Source of the DNA: Kingdonia uniflora
Lineage: Eukaryota > Streptophyta > Magnoliopsida > Ranunculales > Circaeasteraceae
Assembly: GCA_014058105.1 (NCBI GenBank)
Contig: JACGCM010001311.1
Coordinates: 854,501-918,500 of the forward strand
Reading direction: 5' to 3'
Length of the DNA: 64,000 bases
A program made the position numbers and the translations under genes. The notes under the pieces were generated by a model, which was given only the letters and a program-made list of their open reading frames with translations, ran no database searches and was not told the DNA's origin. Position 1 is the first letter of the stretch. Each line of letters opens with the position of its first letter. This document shows, one piece after another, positions 11,690-22,561 of the stretch.

Positions 11690-13050
11690 CGCACGTACAT
11701 AGCGTTCATCTTCGATATCACCAATAGGCCTAAGACTATCTATGGGTACTAACTCTTCTCGTACTTCATCGTTAGTATCCTCCAAATCCATAAACCCTCG
11801 AGGAGGTGCTCTCAAAACTACATACCACGGTGAGTCATCTGATTCCCGGGAATAAAATATTTGATAAGCTTGAGTTACAAGGATGAATGGATCTCGTGTT
11901 GAGTTATTCCATGATAAAGACTCACTAATGTAAACCCCTCATTTTTTTAATCCTTGTAGCTATACTCGCCCAATCACAAAGGAATACTGGATAACGAAAG
12001 GTGTAATAGTCTATCAAAATAATTTTTTTTATAACCCCATAGTAAGTTACAACCTTTTTAATCTGCCTCTGGTCTCTATCACTTGATCTACATAAGGTAG
12101 TAGCACACAAAGTAACTCATGAGTTTTGAGTTCCTTTCTCTGCATCCTTTGTATGAAAACGATATCCATTAATTGAATAGGATCCGCAAGTCATGGTAGA
12201 CTTTCTTGAACCATATGATAATGCTTTCAATGTAGGAGGCACAGCCTTATGTTTCATATCTTCAAAAATCTAAAAAGAATGAGAATATAATTAGGATAAA
12301 CGTCATATTCAAAATAATAGAAGACAGAGCCATCAAAATTTTTACATACCACATGTTTAAACCATTCGTTAAACTCATCTGAATGCTTTATATTAAGTAG
12401 ACCGCCATTCTTTCCTAATCGACGATCTTGAAGAATAAGTTGGCTCTTGTATTTTCTGGTACAATAAGTAGGTTATTTACTATTACAAAAATATAATCAT
12501 AAAACAAAAGTTATATACATACATATATCACTATACTTACTCTAGATACGGCTGAACTTCCTCGAAGTTAAACAAAATACAGCGATGAACTGATTCACAA
12601 TTTCCTTCAGATAGAGTGAACTCCGCTTCAGCTAACAATGGGAAACCTTCAAGAATGGTAGATTCAACATTGTCAACGTGATTTCTGTTCACTTTTCCAT
12701 TGGTATATTCATCAAGATTCAAATATTTTGTACAAAACAGGCCACACTCTTCTGCCAAGTAACATTCGGCAATACACCCTTCCGCCCTTACAGGATTTCT
12801 AACATATCCTTTTAACACCTTCATAAACCTATATATTGCATCAATATTTAATTATTGCATTAACTTCATACAAGTATTCAAAATAACTTACTAAAAGACT
12901 TAGAAAGTATGTACCTTTCAAATGGATACATCCAACGATAATGTACAGGTCCTCCAAGGCATGCCTCTTGAACCAAGTGAATAGTGAGATGTACCATAAT
13001 ATCAAAAAATGTTGGTGGAAAATACCTCTCTAACATACACATTGTCTTTA
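11690..13050 (-). pseudogene. TNP2-type CACTA transposase, C-terminal half (DUF4218 and DUF4216 regions)
   Basis: Minus strand. From right to left: LERYFPPTFFDIMVHL and LGGPVHYRWMYPFER (about 12920-13050), a GTACAT donor, then FMKVLKGYVRNP and GCIAECYLAEECGLFC (12537-12830), then LILQDRRLGKNGG and DEFNEWFKHV (about 12360-12465), SYSINGYRFHTKD (near 12130-12190), YYGVIKKI, FLCDWASI (11925-12110) and WYVVLRAPP (near 11815). These are the DUF4218 and DUF4216 parts of CACTA transposases. The upstream catalytic domain is missing: homology stops at 13050, where a short duplicated GTCTTTAATGTATT sequence and an unrelated plus-strand ORF begin. Stops occur, for example before 11925. Cannot make transposase. 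Confidence 0.85.
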
Positions 13051-13144
13051 ATGTATTATGTCTTTAATGTATTGTATAGTGTATGTAGATTAACAAGTTA
13101 TTATGTGTTATAACATATTCATGATTTATTATTTTGTAGGTGTG

Positions 13145-13486
13145 ATGGCTAGGTATTATGTGGTTTTTGTAGGGCGTGTATCCGGAGTATATGAGACATG
13201 GGAGGAGACACACCCCCAAGTCTCAGGTTTTCGAGGAGCTATTCATAGAAGAGTTAATTCAAGGGCAGAGGCTGGTCGTTTGTTTGTTGCATTTGTTGAG
13301 AAGGAGAGGCATATTCAGGGGGGAGTAGCTTTGGAGGAGGAAGAAGCCCCACCAGTTGCTGAGGTCGAAGAAGCTGAAGACGTAGAGGATCTAGGTGGGA
13401 TGGCTGTGAGGGATGTGTATGGTTGGATTTTCTGTGTTGCTTTAGCTTGTGTTGGAGTGGTGTGTTGTAAGGTAGGTAATAAGTGA
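13145..13486 (+). CDS. Small protein with RNase H1 N-terminal (viroplasmin-type) domain and a C-terminal membrane segment
   Basis: The start is taken at the ATG of ATGGCTAGG (13145), giving 113 residues; an upstream in-frame start at 13103 is also possible, but an AG acceptor lies just before 13145. Residues 3-50 (YYVVFVGRVSGVYETWEE, then QVSGFRGA and SRAEAGRLF) match the RNase H1 N-terminal domain, which binds RNA/DNA hybrid or dsRNA and also occurs in caulimovirus viroplasmin. A Glu-rich linker follows, then about 20 hydrophobic residues (WIFCVALACVGVVCC) ending in a basic tail. There is no RNase H catalytic domain. Plants carry many such short transposon-associated ORFs. The ORF is intact, unlike its neighbours. 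Domain call is solid; function and expression are unknown. Confidence 0.6.
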   Translation: MARYYVVFVGRVSGVYETWEETHPQVSGFRGAIHRRVNSRAEAGRLFVAFVEKERHIQGGVALEEEEAPPVAEVEEAEDVEDLGGMAVRDVYGWIFCVALACVGVVCCKVGNK

Positions 13487-15242
13487 GTATTTTAATTTTA
13501 GAGGAGTTGATCGACTGGTATTTTCTTGTATGACTATGAGGAATGTTTTCCTCTATATTTGGTTTTATATGTATTTTTGATATTTTTGTGGAGAAACTTC
13601 TAATCTGTGGTCAAATTAGATGGTTCAGCCAAACAGACTAGTGAGAAATTGAAGTTATAAGTATTAAGTACAAGTTCTAACTTTCTGCCAAAAAGCACAC
13701 GAGTTTTCTCCAAATCTTCTAACCTCGAAATTTCCTACCTCTTCCTACCTCTTCTCACCCCCAAAAATAAACAAACATGGCCTAAAAACAAGTTTTTTCT
13801 TTCTTCCCTTCTCCCCTCTCTAACCGATCACTCCACAGAAGAAAGAGCTCCAATCCCTCCATAGAGCTCTCTTTCCTACAGAGCTCCGACTGCTCCAACA
13901 GAATTCCAACGAATCGTTGTGCTCTCTACTCTCTCTCTCTCTTATTCAAGGTAATTCTTCCATTATCTAATAATCTTGATGTTGAATCGATCTTTCAATC
14001 TTGCTGTAATTCCTCCATTAAGGTTTGTTTATCTTCAATTTGTTGTTGAATCTTGCTGGTGAATTCTAGCTTGCCTGCAGTATAGCTGTTTAGGGTAATT
14101 CCAACGAATCGTTGTGACCCAATCTTGCTGTAATTCCTCTATTAGGGTTTGTTTATCCATACTAAAGAATTGGGAGAGGTGTATTAAGGGGGTGAATGTT
14201 TAAGTTCTGATTTGGGGAAGAATCCTTTGTGGGTTTTACTGAAAATAATCTCACCAGAAATGGGTTACAGGAATCCCTAAATCTTTCCCTAACTTGAGTC
14301 TGCAAATTTATAGTTAGAAAAGCAAACATTTTCAATCAAATTCAAAGTTTCTTTTACCTAATTGAAGAAAAATATGAGTTGAAAAGAGTTTGGAGTTTCC
14401 CTATGTTAGGTGAGTTCAAGAGTTTGCAGTATCCTGTGCTAGGGCTCATTTGAGTTCCATAGTTCACAGCAGAGCCTTGTGGTGGATAGTTTCTTTATAG
14501 TTCTAATTTGGGGATACCATGGTTGTACTGTTGATTTATTTGAGGGTTTAGGAGAACCAAGAGTTTGGTTTTAAAAGGTTTTTATTTTGTTTTTGATCAC
14601 GGCACATTTTTTTTGGCGGGAAGAGAGATTTTTTTGGTGGGAAGAGAGAGTCCTCGATGCAAGTCTTGTTACAGAGATTTTTGGCTGCAACAGAATGCAA
14701 AGAAAAAAAGTCTATTTTACACCAAATGCAAATTCCTTGCTTTTGCATTGGATAATTAACATTGAAACAAACAGTTGCAAACTACTTGTATTTGCTTTAC
14801 GAAAACAAACCAAACATATGTACTTGCATTTGTAACAAACCAAACACCTACAACTTATTCCTCTTGAATTTAAGTTGAACCAAACACCTATAATCGGTTG
14901 AAAATTCAAACTGTTGCATTTGCATCCAGTTTACCTCGAACCAAACTGGGCCCTAGTGTTACTCTTTATTAGGGTTTGAGGGTATAATGGGAAGACCATC
15001 CAAACCTTATTAGGTTAAATAGAGAGGAAGTACCTCTTGGTTTTCTACTACACAGAAAACCATCTCATCCATTAAGTCTGCAGCTAATCCAAGGGAAGAC
15101 TCACTCAAGAACAATATATTTTTTAGAAAGTAGGATAAAAGTTAGTTTAATCTCATTTACCTATGCAATTATTGATCATAGTTAATGTATAAATTCTCAA
15201 CCATTGATATCAGTCCCTAGGATACAAAATGAATGATTTTCT
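13487..15242. other. Gene-free stretch with repeat-like sequence
   Basis: No coding region is recognised. 13780-14170 is CT-rich and contains a partial internal duplication around TGCTGTAATTCCTCC and AGGGTTTGTTTATC, resembling the untranslated leader of a repeated element. 14560-14960 is a MITE-like segment ending in TCGAACCAAACTGGGCCCTA, with the CCAAACTGGGCC terminus common in plant hAT-type MITEs and GCATTTG-rich subrepeats; a related sequence occurs near 42830-42900. Confidence 0.4.
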
Positions 15243-15605
15243 TCGGAATACGACGGTAATATGAAACGACCGTAGTTGTCAGTGTTCCTACATTACGGCA
15301 GTTTAACATTTGCATGGGACCTGAAAATTTTCGTCTTCTCTTCAAAAACTCTCCTCTCCTTCTCCGAAAAAAAAAATCTCTTCTCCAAACAAACTTATCC
15401 GCCTCCCCCTCTCTCGGCTCCAAATCAGTTCATCTCTATAAGGAATCTTTTTGTTTCACCTCTCTCTCATCATTGTGATTTTGGTGCAATTAGGGCAAAA
15501 GAAGATTGGAGGAGCAAAATTGGTGAAATCAACCCGTTCGATCTCGTAAGTTTGAACTAATTTTGTAGATTTAGGGTTACAATCATGAATTATTTGTGTT
15601 TGATT
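15243..15605 (+). repeat. Right arm of the long-range inverted repeat
   Basis: Inverted copy of 1-355, starting with a block containing CAGTGTTCCTACATTACGGC and running through the CT-rich part to GTTTGAACTAATTTTGTAG. The open frame 15276-15560 is shared with the left arm but has no recognisable domain. Divergence from the left arm is limited to scattered substitutions and small gaps, so the two copies are of similar, moderate age. Confidence 0.8.
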
Positions 15606-16029
15606 TAGGTTTTGTCATCGTGTTAGTGTTTAATTATGCTTGTCAAGACATGTGATTGTTATTTGCCCCCAATTTCAAGCCCTAAATCAGAAACTAGAAA
15701 AGGTTGCAAATTTTGGAATGGGAGAGTTGGTAATTGAGTAATTTAGTGATTTAGGAACTTTTAATTGTCCCACAGAGCTGAAATTGGTGAGTTTGAATCC
15801 TTTTTTCTATCTTGATATCTTTGTTCTTCACTTTCTTTTAGGGATATTGTGTAAAAGAACCAACTTTCGAAAGGGAATTTTCAAGTTTAGGTGTAAATTG
15901 GTTGGAATTGGTTTAAAAGCGTAAATGTTGTTAGTGTTTCTCAAAGGAGGAGACAATCGGGGAAGAACGGTCGTTCCCTACCGTGTTACGATTTACTAGT
16001 TAAGGGTATTATAGTCCACTGAGATTCTT

Positions 16030-16530
16030 TCACGATATATAATTGTCCAAACTTCGAGATCTTCATTCGTTTCACAAACTTGTAACATTCGTCACTGCGA
16101 GTACGCTTTCTCGTATTCTTCTAGGGCTTGATTGATTTGATTAGGGTTTCTATTTTCGAGTAATGTTATCTTCGATTTTGTTTGGATGTAATTGTCGTTG
16201 TTCTAGGGTTTTAGGTTTATTAGGAACTTAATTGTGAGTTTACATGGATTTAGATTTGAGTTCCTATTGTAATCATTTAAAACCTTAATATAGGTAAAGC
16301 CCGTGGCGTAAACTAGAGGGAAAAATATTTAAATTGAGTAAGAAGAAGGGAGGAATCACTGCGTTTGAGTTGATATCTTGTTCAATGCGGAGAGCTCTTG
16401 GATTAGGCATACAAGTAGTTTACAAGCCAGTAACATTTAAAGTTAATTGTTGAGCTCTTGATATTCCTCCTTCTTTAGGTTAGTACGGATGACGATGCTG
16501 GAATTTTTTATTTTTTATGTGAAATGTTTC
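16030..16530 (+). repeat. Repeat unit related to the 18.4-20.9 kb palindrome
   Basis: The first half (16030-16280) matches 20360-20600, including CTTTCTCGTATTCT, TTAGGGTTTCTATTTTCG and TTATTAGGAACTTAATTGTG. The second half (16280-16530) matches two further blocks at 19490-19738 and 20670-20900, sharing TTGTTCAATGCGG followed by GAGCTCTTGGATT. A portion at 17540-17720 also repeats 18750-18900. No protein is encoded. The unit looks like the leader of a transposon family present in several rearranged copies. Confidence 0.7.
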
Positions 16531-18389
16531 TTGTAATCTTCCTTTTTACATTATGGAGTTTATAACATAGGAGAAGGGAAACTTGATGTTGTGTATTAAG
16601 TCTAAGATAATTGATTTCATGAAGCTTTGGTAATTGAAATATAAGGATTTAGTTTGAGGTCCTTGGGGATTTAAAATAAAATAAAATAGTAGTGTTTGAC
16701 AAGTGGTTTTAGAAGCATCTGATTCATAATTTTGGATGCTAGGCTAATGGAGATAAATTATGAACCCGGATCAACCTGGTTTGCAAAAAAAAAAAGAAAA
16801 AAAAAAGAGTTAGGGTTTGAGTTAAAGTTGGGTTATCAAACAATGTGTTTTTTGTTAGAAGAATGTGAAGATTAGGTATGGTTCAATTTGATCAAGGAAT
16901 AACTTACTGATTTTGGGTATTGTAGAGGAAGGAATTGGGAAATTCGGCATTATGGTTTTTGATGTATTTTAGAGATGTGAAAGGGACAAAGAAATCTAAA
17001 TTTTAGGGTGCTAAAGATTGCTGAACTTGTAAATCAGTTGTACCTTAGACGGCTAGACCATTGTTCCCGTATAAATAGTACTTTAAGCTGTGTGGTTTCT
17101 AGGTGATAGTTTGCTATTTTACCCAACATGCAGAACACATCCATACACCATAGACCTCAAAATTAGTTTGTGCTAGCCACTGATACATAGTACTGCCTCA
17201 CACACAAATTCTCCCTAATCCAATAAACGGCCCGACATGTCTGTACAATCTTCTGTCATATGCTGATAGGTCATCTAAGTGAAATTATATTTTCTGGGCA
17301 AAAAACTCCGCATCTAGAGCTTCAGCATATTGTTTACTGTTTGTAGTCACTGATTGTTGTTGACAGAAACGTAAGAGGTTGATTTAGTTTTTCCCAATGA
17401 TATCTATGACCATCAATCTGCTCTGCAGATATCAATTTCTGTTTTTAGGACCCTCAGTAGTCGTCTTTTGCGAGTCTTGACAGTCGGATGATGTTTGAGA
17501 TATCGTGATAGAATAATCAATTGACTTTAATACTCTTATTTTATTCATTTAATACGATTATACCCTTGGTCTTTTGAGAAATGGTGAAACCCCCCAAATT
17601 AGGGATTTATTCTTTTCAGAGAACGATTTGGGTATTTGTTGAGCAACATAAAAGGTATGAAATTGTTTACATCTAATTGTTTTTAGGGTTTTGATTTAAC
17701 ATTTGCTTGTTCTTCTTTGGTTTTGTTCTATATATTTACATATATGCACTTTCTCGCCTCATAGGTAAAATTTATAGTAATTTGAGTAATTTGTGATTAT
17801 GGTGTTAAAGAAAAAAAAAAAGTTTCATTGATTTTTAGAAATCAGGAAAGAGTGCATCCAGATTAGATCTCTTATGATATAGTCATTGTTTTCCACTCAG
17901 GAAATACCATTTTGCTTATTTGAACTTTGTTTTTCAGGTGATAGGGTAAACTGTTTTTTGGCTCCGTTTGGGATAAATTGTACCGTGCTTAGAATAAATT
18001 TGTTTTAGCTGTTTGGCATGCATAAATGAAACATTTTTTTTCTTCAATCTTGTGGTGTTTGATAGTACTTCTAAATATAATGCTTACTTTTCTTTGTGTG
18101 AAGTTCTCTTGTTTTGTTTTCTTTGTCATCCAAAATTGATTTGGAAATTATGAATAAAAGCATTGAGAATAGGGTGAATTAACTGATTTTAAAGCGGAGT
18201 TACGGAAGCTATTTGAACACATGGTCTGCTTTTGGCTTTGATTTTTTGGCTAATAAGCTTTTATGAAGTTCCAACAAGTGCTTACGTAATGGAATACACC
18301 AGCTTAGTAAGTTTTTTAAGGTATGCCAAATATGCTACTTAGTTAAAAGAAAATTTTCTCTAGAAATGGGTATATTTGTGCTTATATAT
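16531..18389. other. Gene-free stretch
   Basis: AT-rich sequence without recognisable coding regions. The part 17540-17720 is a diverged direct copy of 18750-18900. I see nothing else that I can name. Confidence 0.4.
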
Positions 18390-19330
18390 CCTAAGACATA
18401 GTAACTCTAAATTGCTTGAAATAACAAATAACAATGCATTGGCTACTATAATATGAGATCAAATTTATTTCTTTAACCCTAGAATTATTCTAAATCAATG
18501 TAAAATCACTATTTAGTTCCTAATAAACCCCAACCCTAATTAAATCAAAGATAACTTTACTCGAAAATAGAAATCTAATCGAATTCATTAAACCCTAGAA
18601 GAAGAGAAAATGTACTCACATTGATGAAGCGTGCTGCAAGTTCGCAAAAAGGAAGAAAATCTCGAGTTAGAAATTTATGTATCGCAAAAGAATAGGATCT
18701 TCAAGTTACCGTAATACTATTATTAAAATTCATAATTTCAATTATACCCTTTTTCTTTTGAAAAATGGTTGAAAGTTGAAACCCTCAAATTATGGATTTA
18801 TTTTTATTGTTCTCAGAAAACGATTTGTTGTAAAAAAGGTACGAACATTGTTTACAATCTCGTTCTTTTAGGGTTTTGATTTGACATTTGTTAGTTTTTT
18901 TGTGCGATTTTGTCCTTTGTAAATACAGTAATTTGTGAAGCTTTATTATTTGAGGAAAAGTGATAGTTATGCTTATATATGTATAGCAGAGTAAACTCGT
19001 GTAGTAGGTTTCTTTATCTTTGTAAGTACTTTGTTTATTAAGAGGCTAGATGATATGACGCATAACTATCTCTGGCACGGATAATGATTTCTTGAAATAT
19101 ATTTCGTCGAATGGAAGAGTGTGATGTATAAAGAATATTGGGAATTGGGAATTCACAAAATTGAAGTGGTAAACAGGGCCTTGATAGCAAATTCACAAAA
19201 TTGAAGTGGTGAATATGGCCTTAATAGCAAATGTTGTTAGAGATTTGGGTTGCTTTGAAGCATGGGAAGGTGAATATGATTCAGGAAGTTTGGGAAGAAA
19301 TCTAGATGGTGAAAAAAGCAGTCTAGGAAG
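18390..19330 (+). repeat. Left arm of a 2.3 kb near-palindrome
   Basis: About 940 bases that recur in inverted orientation at 19738-20675. Matching landmarks include CAATGCATTGGCTACTATAA (18433), ACTCGAAAATAGAAATCTAA (about 18559), GCAGAGTAAACTCGTGTAG (18987) and the doubled AATTCACAAAATTGAAGTGG (about 19150 and 19190). Identity is high but not perfect, with many small gaps. The transcript of such a structure would fold into a long hairpin. Confidence 0.85.
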
Positions 19331-19737
19331 TCGTACAAATAAGTAGTCTCAATATGCATTTTGGGGTTTAGAGAAACTTTAAATAGGGTTATGGATTTAG
19401 ATTTGAGTTCCTATTGTAATCAGTTATATCAAGCAATTTAGGCAGTTTGTATTAAGCAATTTAGTGTTAATACTATCTTAGGATTTAGAACCTTAATATA
19501 GGTAAAACCCGTGGCGGAAACTAGAGGGAAAAATATTTAAATTGAGTAAGAAGAAGGGAGGAATCACTGCGTTTGAGTTGATATTTTGTTCAATGCGGAG
19601 AGCTCTTGGATTTGGCATTCAAGTAGTTTGCAAGCCTGTAACATTTAAAGTTAATTGTTGAGCTCTTCATATTCCTCCTTCCTTAGGTTAGTACGGATGA
19701 TGATGCTGGAATTTTTTATTTTTTATGTTAGTATTTC
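19331..19737 (+). repeat. Palindrome spacer carrying a further repeat copy
   Basis: The loop between the arms is not unique sequence. From about 19490 it matches 16280-16530 and 20670-20900 in direct orientation, with CAATGCGGAGAGCTCTTGGA and GTTAGTACGGATGA as landmarks. The palindrome therefore formed from, or inserted into, an array of the same family. Confidence 0.75.
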
Positions 19738-20675
19738 TAGTAAATCTCCTTTTTTCATCATAGACTTTTTCCCAAACTTCCTAAATCTTATACACCTTTC
19801 ATGCTTCAAAGCAACCCAAATCTCCAAAACCATTTGCTTTCAAGGCCATGTTCACCACTTCAATTTTGTGAATTTGCTATCAAGGCCCTGTTCACCACTT
19901 CAATTTTGTGAATTCCCAATCCCTAATATTCTTTATACATCCCACCCTCTCCCATTCGACCAAATATATTTTAAGAAATCATTTTCTGTGCCAGAGATAG
20001 TTATGCGTCTTATCATCTAGCCTCTCAATAAACACAGTGCTTACAAAGATGAAGAAACCTACTACACGAGTTTACTCTGCTATATATATATACGCCCAAG
20101 TATCACTTTTCTTCAAATAATGAAGCTTTACAAATTACTGTATTTACAAAGAACAAAACCACACAAGAATAAACAAATGTCAAATCAAAACCCTTGAACA
20201 ACGAGATTGTAAACAATTTTCGTACCCTTTCTGCTGGCCAAATTGTTATCTGACAACAATAAAAATAAATCCCTAATTTGAGGGTTTCAACTTTCAACCA
20301 TTTTTCAAAAAAGAAAAGGTATAATTAAAATTATGGATTTTAATAAGGGTATTACGGTAACTTGAATATGTCATTCTTTTTCGATACATAAGTTTCTAAC
20401 TTGAGATTTTTTCCGTTTCGCGAACTTGCAACACTCATCATTGTGAGTGTCCTTTCTCTTATTCTAGGGTTTGATGAATTCGATTAGGTTTCTATTTTCG
20501 GGTAATGTTATCTTTGATTCGATTAGGGTTAGGGTTTATTAGGAACTTAATTGTGATTTTACATTGATTTAGAATAATTCTAGGCTTAAGAGGATATAAA
20601 TTTGAGCTCATATTATAGTAGCCAATGCATTGTTATTAGTTATTTCAAACAATTTAGGGTTAATATTATCTTAGG
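19738..20675 (-). repeat. Right arm of the 2.3 kb near-palindrome
   Basis: Inverted copy of 18390-19330. It runs from AAACTTCCTAAATCTTA near 19777 to AGCCAATGCATTG near 20620 and then passes directly into another copy of the leader block (20670-20900). The reading frame at 19655-20020 crosses the arm boundary and is not a gene. Confidence 0.85.
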
Positions 20676-20905
20676 ATTTAGAACCCTAATTCATAAACCC
20701 ACGGCGTGAACTAGAGAGAAAAATATTGAAATTGAGTAAAGAGGAATCACTACGTTTGAGTTGATATCTTGTTCAATGCGGCGAGCTCTTGGATTAGGTA
20801 TGAAGTAGTTTGCAAGCCGGTAACATTTAGAATTAATTGTTGAGCTCTTGCCATTCCTGAATCCTAGGTTACTACTGAAATTTCTCCTTTTTGTTTTATG
20901 TTGAG

Positions 20906-22059
20906 TGTCTCTTGTAATCATTCTTTTAATATTATTTAGTTCACAACTTAGCAGATAAAAATCTTGGGTTTTATCTATGAAGATTATGTGTTTATGTTGT
21001 GTATTAAGTCTGAGATAACTGATTTCATGAAGATAGGGTAATTGAAATATAAACTGTTAGTTCCTTGGGATTTGTAAAAAAATGGAAAATGGTGTTTGAT
21101 ACGTAGTCTAGTTCTGATCACATGTAGTACTTAGTGTGCATGTTAGCTACATTACACAAGTAATACATACCTTAAAAAAAATCAATGAACCATATTAAAA
21201 ATAATAATCAAATCGACAAATCAAAATGATTACTTGAATTAGTAGACATGGGAATTTATTGACCATGTCTCTAATTGTTTGAGTTACGACATTTGAGTCA
21301 TTAACAGTTCCTTCCTAACCGGTTAATACATATATGAAAAACAGATCAAAGTCTCATACTTAAATTTCCACATAGGGAAACAAATATATTTTTGTTCATC
21401 CTCAATTAATCGTACACTCACTAGTACGTCTTCTACCCATTAATATAGGCACACAACTTCTATCTTTTCATTTTTTAATACTAAACAAGAACATTAGGGT
21501 GGTTAACTGAATAATTGTCAATTTTTCGATCCATGTACACTGCAATAATATTATTATAAATAAGGTTATTTATTATATTGCAGTTAACACCAAAACAAGC
21601 CAATTGAACATTCAATAATTTACTTTATTCATAATGGTCAATGCATAATATGCCATAGACTAAAAAGCCTCAAACCTAATCTATATAACATAAACCTTAC
21701 AAATGCAACAACTATTGCCAATATAATTAAAACAAGAAGATGTATAAATTTGGCCTCATGTTCTGCAAAAGTATGCTACAATTTCTCCCTCGCAATCAAA
21801 AAAATAGGATTTGGTTTTGTTTTTTATTCAATGCACGCCTTAAGGGCAAAAAATTCAGCAAGAAAATTCTCCGCTTTCTCTTGTTGATCCATGTACAGAT
21901 AGATAACACACGAGTATCTCTTGGTTATTTTTTATAATATGGTTCTTTGATTTTTTTTCTTCTAGATATGTAATACTTGTGTGGTGCACCTTACATGCAC
22001 ACCAAGTAATTCATGTCCCCTTATAGAGGAGTGAGGTATTGGCTTTAAGATTTCTGATG
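20906..22059. other. Gene-free stretch
   Basis: AT-rich, with no coding region, RNA gene or repeat that I can support. Confidence 0.35.
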
Positions 22060-22345
22060 GGATGACAACCTATGCTTAAAGATGAATATTTCAATCTTGC
22101 ACATGCAAAGCTGGGAAATATCATAGAATATTTGGTATTTTTAAGGCACAGTTATCAATCTTGAAGGATATATGCCCAAGTTTATGTTTGAAATATAGAG
22201 AAACATAGTCATTGCATATATGACTACTATACACAATTACTTCCGTTGGGTATCGCTGAATGACGAACTATTTAGGACATTTGAGAATGAAGAATTAGGA
22301 AGCATGCAACCTTAGTAAATCAAGGTGATCGTTACGAGAAGTTAT
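22060..22345 (+). pseudogene. PIF/Harbinger transposase remnant
   Basis: Reading across frames on the plus strand gives FNLAHAKLGNIIE, then GIFKAQLSILKDICPS and NIVIAYMTTIHNYFRWVSLN followed by DELF. This is the end of the plant PIF/Harbinger (DDE_4) transposase, whose usual form is LFNxRHAxLRNxIER-FG-xKxRFxIL and then IVIAC-xLHNFIR. At least three frame changes in under 300 bases show it is long dead. No terminal repeats of this element are apparent. Confidence 0.65.
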
Positions 22346-22561
22346 TTGGGCTACCTGATCAAGTAGATATTAAAACTAAAAGGGATAAGATTGCAAATAT
22401 CTTAATTGCTCAAAATAGCCAATCAAATGTTCCTACCGATGTTTTGTTGGAGTGATGACTTATATTTAATATATGGTTGCAACAATTAAGATTCTTTTTT
22501 TTGGACTCTAAAGCAAGCTTAAATGTTACCTGAGTTTAGAAAAAAGTAGTAATTCACTAAA

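Larger units (their letters stand above)
5228..13050 (-). mobile_element. CACTA (En/Spm) transposon, left end present, right end missing, with captured host gene fragments
   Basis: The left terminus CACTACAACAAATACAGG starts at 5228 and is followed by a dense subterminal array of TGACGT/ACGTCA motifs. Minus-strand genes typical of CACTA elements lie at the other side: a TNP2-type transposase C-terminal half (about 11690-13050) and a TNP1-type protein (about 9900-10870). Both contain stops and frameshifts. Between 5.9 and 9.5 kb are fragments of at least five host genes. No second CACTA end with TGACGT repeats is visible before 15.3 kb, and the catalytic N-terminal half of TNP2 is absent, so the element is truncated near 13050 where a different repeat begins. 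Element identity is well supported; the right boundary is inferred from loss of TNP2 homology. Confidence 0.8.

Noticed and set aside
19655..20020. 121-codon plus-strand frame
   Set aside because: It crosses the boundary of the palindrome arm, has no recognisable domain, and is explained by the inverted repeat.
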